Origin: Bombardia bombarda
Taxonomy: Eukaryota; Ascomycota; Sordariomycetes; Sordariales; Lasiosphaeriaceae
NCBI GenBank assembly: GCA_030512295.1
Contig: JAULSR010000006.1
Coordinates: 930,001 to 994,000 of the forward strand
Direction of reading: 5' to 3'
DNA length: 64,000 nucleotides
Position 1 is the first letter of the stretch, and every line of letters starts with the position of its first letter. The notes under the pieces are model-generated. The model saw only the letters and a list, made by a program, of their open reading frames with translations. It did no database searches and was not told the origin of the DNA. Positions 60,443 through 64,000 of the stretch are shown one piece after another. Made by a program: the position numbers and the translations under genes.

Positions 60443-60488
60443 CTCGAGGACTGGGCTCGAGGACTGGACTCGAGGTTGCTGCTCGAGG
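60443..60488. repeat. Four CTCGAGG motifs at exact 13-bp intervals
   Basis: CTCGAGG starts at 60443, 60456, 60469 and 60482. The spacers between motifs are ACTGGG, ACTGGA and TTGCTG, so the motif is kept while the third spacer has diverged. CTCGAG is palindromic. This may be an array of protein-binding sites or a decayed 13-bp tandem repeat. Confidence 0.85.
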
Positions 60489-63400
60489 TCACCTCGTCAC
60501 TTACCACTTACTACGGAAACACACCCACCACTCTCACGACTTTAAACCAGATTGGCATTGGGCGCACATCGTTCTGATCTTTTACTTCTTTTGTGCTGCT
60601 CCTCGCCTTAGCCGCCGCTGTCAACCATCCTCAGGGGCCTGTCAATCCGGGGGATCCAGATGCTTGTTTGCACATCGTGGCGATCACAACCTAACTTTGA
60701 AGACTGTCCAGTGCGGATGGAGAGTAGTGAGGTTGAAATGTCGACCGTGACGTAGTCAACCAAGTCGCCAAGGGCTCGAGTTTCGTGGAGAGAATAGCGG
60801 ACGTTTGGGGGCACGAAGAAGCGGCAACTGACGGCTGAATCGAACCGCCCCCTCACCGATGTTTTGCGGGGGAGAAGGGGCCAGATCGAGAGGATTCAGG
60901 GATTCGAGCATCGACAGCACCACAGATTAAGGTACCTTAGCCTGACTTCCTGAATGCACACCGTCGGTGTGATGGCAGCACAAGCGTGGAAAGAACATTC
61001 TCAGATGCGTGATCGGCCGCGATAAGCCCAGCAATCAAAGGCATCCATCGAAAGTTAGCCGTGAAAAGCCACCATCAGCCACCTCGTCGACGATTCGATG
61101 TTCACCTTCAGCTCGGTCTTGTCCTCACTCACCTGCAGGCAACCAATCATGGTGCTGGGCACACAAAACACAGCGCATCGCACACCGACCTGTCGACGAA
61201 TTGGGGCAAGGGGGGGGGGAACGCCAGCGCAATTGAAGTGACGATGGCTTCAGAGTCAGCGTCCAGGTCGCCTATCCAGGGACAACCGATATTATTATAT
61301 CCCGAGCGATCAATCGGCCAAGCGACACTTTGAGCACAAACGCCGCAGTCATGATTCCAATTCCTGTGGCTGGCAACGACGATCGATCATCGACGGCCGT
61401 GCGATTCCAGGATCACGGTTTCAGGAGATCTCCATCTCAAGACCTGCAAAAAGATACGAACGAGCCGGTGACCGGGAGAACTAAAGACATGCGGAACCTA
61501 TGACTCGCAGTATCAATTGGGTCCGGTTTGTCGTCGTTTCACGGCATGAAATCGGTGGTTATTTGATTCCCCGGAATATTGAAGAGCCCGAATTCGATAT
61601 TGATCAGGACGAGGTCGTGGATGCAAAGAAGATCGTGTCGTGTCCTTTGAGATGCATCGCCACCAGGTTTGGCCTTGTTGCGATGCGATGCAATGCGATC
61701 GCGATGTGATGAATGAAGATCGTGGCATTCCGCCTCCAATGACAACAGAAACAACCTCGTTTTCGTGCGCAAGTTGCAACTCGGTAGGCTGAGTTTGAGT
61801 CAACTAATTCTGCGGAACGCAGTCATCGCTCGCCATTTCCAGCAGTCCACTGTTTGTGATGATCATGAAGTTCACGCGCACACATCTCCATCTCGCATCT
61901 CTCTGGCCCGTGGATGCTGCCAAGAGAAACAAAAACGGCAACTTACGAGCCGACACCAAACAGCGGCGTTTGCATCGGCCAATCATCTGAGATATGAGAT
62001 GGGAGAATTTCTCACGAGACCAGACAGCATACACTAAAAAGAAAAGAAAATAAAGACAAACAACATAAACTCCACATAATGGCTGGAGAGTCTCAGGTGG
62101 TGCCATGTCGATCCGAATCGAATCGATAGGATGGAAGGCGTCTGTTGCTCTGGTTGACTCGGATATCAGCCTCCCTCCAGACCGTTCCGTCTCGTAACGT
62201 TTCTTCTTCGGCGCCTTCTCGAAAGCCATCCAACAGCCGATGAGTGAGCACAGACTAGGAGATTGCGATAGGCACACTGGAAGCGGTAGGGCGTTGCATC
62301 AAATGTGCGGTCTGATTTGGTTGCTTACACACGATTGGCGCTCCCCATCCCCACATCACCCCTTCCACAGCAATAGATCTACAATACAAAAAGAGAGGCA
62401 GTGTTTACCGTTCAGGTTATGATGATCACTGCCAGTGATCTCAAACAACTAACGCCCCCATGATTTGCAGAGATGATGCAAAACAAAAAAAAAAAGCAGA
62501 GCAAAGCCCAGATAAACGAGTTTGAAATGCTGCGCATGCACGACTCGCCATCAAAAACATATTACCTAAGTTGACAAATTCTCTCTGCGCCTCAGAACCA
62601 GTAGAACCGTCTGCAGATCTAAACTAGACTGACTCGTCCACTGGTCGACTAGCTAGCCGCCATGTCTGTGGATGGACCGATGGCTAGCTGATTGTCAAAT
62701 GTCGAAAGTTCCGAGGATCAGAACGATACGACATTCGAGATGCATAAAAAGTCTGAGACTTCGATACCCACTCAGTTACCTAGGTAGTTACAATCATGCT
62801 TCGGCTTCCCAAGTCCCACACCGTCATTGACCTGCACATGACTTTGTATGTTTCGATCTGCATTCATTGGGCAGGCGTTTGGCAGAGACAAAGACGAATA
62901 ACCAAGACGATAAGCTCTTTCCCAGATTGGAAATCATGATCAGTACACCGCTCTATGTAGTGCATGAGGATGACGCCAAAGAGCGAGCAGGCGCCCCATT
63001 GCGTCTACCTGTTGCTTTATCAGGACAGGACATGGTACTGAAGCAAGACATCTGATAAGGTCTCAGAGAGCCTTTTTGTTCGTCCAGTTGGGATATAATC
63101 GGGAAGCTCTGAGACAGATTTTCAAGACACATGAGATAAGACAGAAACACAAGCTAGATGTATGTTGGGATGTTGGCTTGCCTTCATAAGGCATACCGAT
63201 CTATATAACTCACCGCCATATCGCGAGTCCCGCCAATCTTGTTCAGCCACGGCGTTTCGTTTGTGTAATAGGTATCACATATCACAGGTCGTCGTCTTGG
63301 GCTACTGAAGAGACACACGCATCTTTCTCTATCATGGATGGGATTTGCATGACAATAGATGCACGGAGAGAAATACCCACTATTATTCTATACTAGTGCA

Positions 63401-64000
63401 GCTGCAAGAGGAGAGAACAATAGGCAACACAACAATAGGCGTCGAATCAGATGGTATCCCGCAACCGCAACTGCATCCCGCTGCCGGCAGTCAGGTTTAG
63501 TCAGTGAGATGAGGAGAATAGGTACGGCATGTACCGTGACCACAACTAATGGGCAAGGAACCCGCGGTACCCGCTGGCCCAACCCGGCAGTCTCTGATGT
63601 CCCGGCCCATGTCATGTCGTACGGGAATAGTGGGCAAAAAGGCGGCGACAACAGAACCAGCAGCAAGGAAAAGATATGCTGTACTCCTTTCGAATACGGT
63701 ATACGACATAGTTCCACCACGGGGGCAATGCAGTGGGCGCCAACACGACTCCACCGACCGTCGGTTCACTTTATTGGGCCAGGCGGGGTAGACAAGTCGG
63801 TCGGTCGTCGTCGTCGCCGACCAGCAGTACGAATTAGCTGAGCCACAACGAGGTGCATCTCGTATGCGTTCCGAAAGCGAAGAGCATCCTTCACCTTTGC
63901 TGTTGCCGTTACTGCCGTTGTTGATGCTGAGTGCTGACGAGGATGCGAGATGTGCGAGATACCCCTTATCCATTATCCATGCGAGCTTCATCCCACGGGT
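60489..64000. other. Right third of the gene-free region, to the window edge
   Basis: No gene supported on either strand; the 157-codon minus frame (61804-62277) and 164-codon minus frame (63497-63991) resemble nothing known. Holds a G run near 61,210, an A run near 62,480-62,495 and a short inverted repeat AGCTAGCC/GGCTAGCT (62651-62658 and 62682-62689). It may be the long leader or control region of a gene beyond the window. Confidence 0.45.

Noticed and set aside
61804..62277. 157-codon minus-strand frame with one hydrophobic stretch
   Set aside because: A single membrane-like stretch (YFLFFLVYAVW) arises easily from A/T-rich DNA; nothing else supports a gene.
62651..62689. AGCTAGCC/GGCTAGCT inverted repeat as a structured RNA or terminator
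   Set aside because: Eight-base stem with a 23-base loop is within chance expectation for a 10-kb region.
1..64000. tRNA, 5S rRNA or CRISPR features
   Set aside because: I scanned for T-loop-like GTTCGA contexts and spaced direct repeats and found none with a consistent cloverleaf or array; a covariance-model search would be needed to exclude tRNAs fully.

Overview
This window reads as nuclear DNA of a filamentous ascomycete (Pezizomycotina, most probably Sordariomycetes). The genes have few, short GT-AG introns (mostly 50-130 nt). They encode typical fungal proteins: Tra1, Cut9/APC6, Snf1, Axl2, an AA11 chitin monooxygenase and a DUF3433 membrane protein. Intergenic regions run from a few hundred bases to several kb. 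I saw no operons, Shine-Dalgarno signals, tRNA or rRNA genes, CRISPR array or intact transposon. The species cannot be named from the sequence alone. All exon joins below were worked out by hand from reading frame, splice sites and protein-family continuity.

Layout, left to right. 0-5.5 kb: an Axl2-like cadherin-fold membrane protein (-) faces, across a 1.4 kb shared promoter region, an EFM6-type protein-lysine methyltransferase (+, 3 exons). 5.5-11.5 kb: a gene-free stretch with a striking ATTC-based tandem repeat leads into a secreted double-psi beta-barrel protein (+), followed by a eukaryotic CutC homologue (+, 2 exons). 11.6-22 kb: a secreted alkaline phosphatase (-, 6 exons), the anaphase-promoting complex TPR subunit Cut9/APC6 (+), and acetoacetyl-CoA synthetase (-, 2 exons). 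22.2-34 kb: the giant SAGA/NuA4 scaffold pseudokinase Tra1 (-, about 3,880 aa). 35.7-46 kb: an AA11 lytic polysaccharide monooxygenase (-), an AIG2/gamma-glutamylcyclotransferase-like protein with an 8-nt microexon (-), and a 1,267-residue DUF3433 membrane protein (-, 4 exons). 46.6-54.1 kb: a GNAT acetyltransferase (+), a double zinc-knuckle protein (+), the AMPK catalytic subunit Snf1 (-, 3 exons) and a TMEM19/DUF92 membrane protein (-, 2 exons). 54.1-64 kb: almost 10 kb with no gene I can support, holding small sequence oddities such as four CTCGAGG motifs at exact 13-bp spacing.

The genes are mostly unrelated housekeeping, regulatory and secreted functions, not a metabolic cluster. Two essential genes (APC6 and Tra1) each carry an apparent one-base loss in a G homopolymer. 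This looks more like assembly or sequencing error than real gene death, and should be settled before protein models are used.
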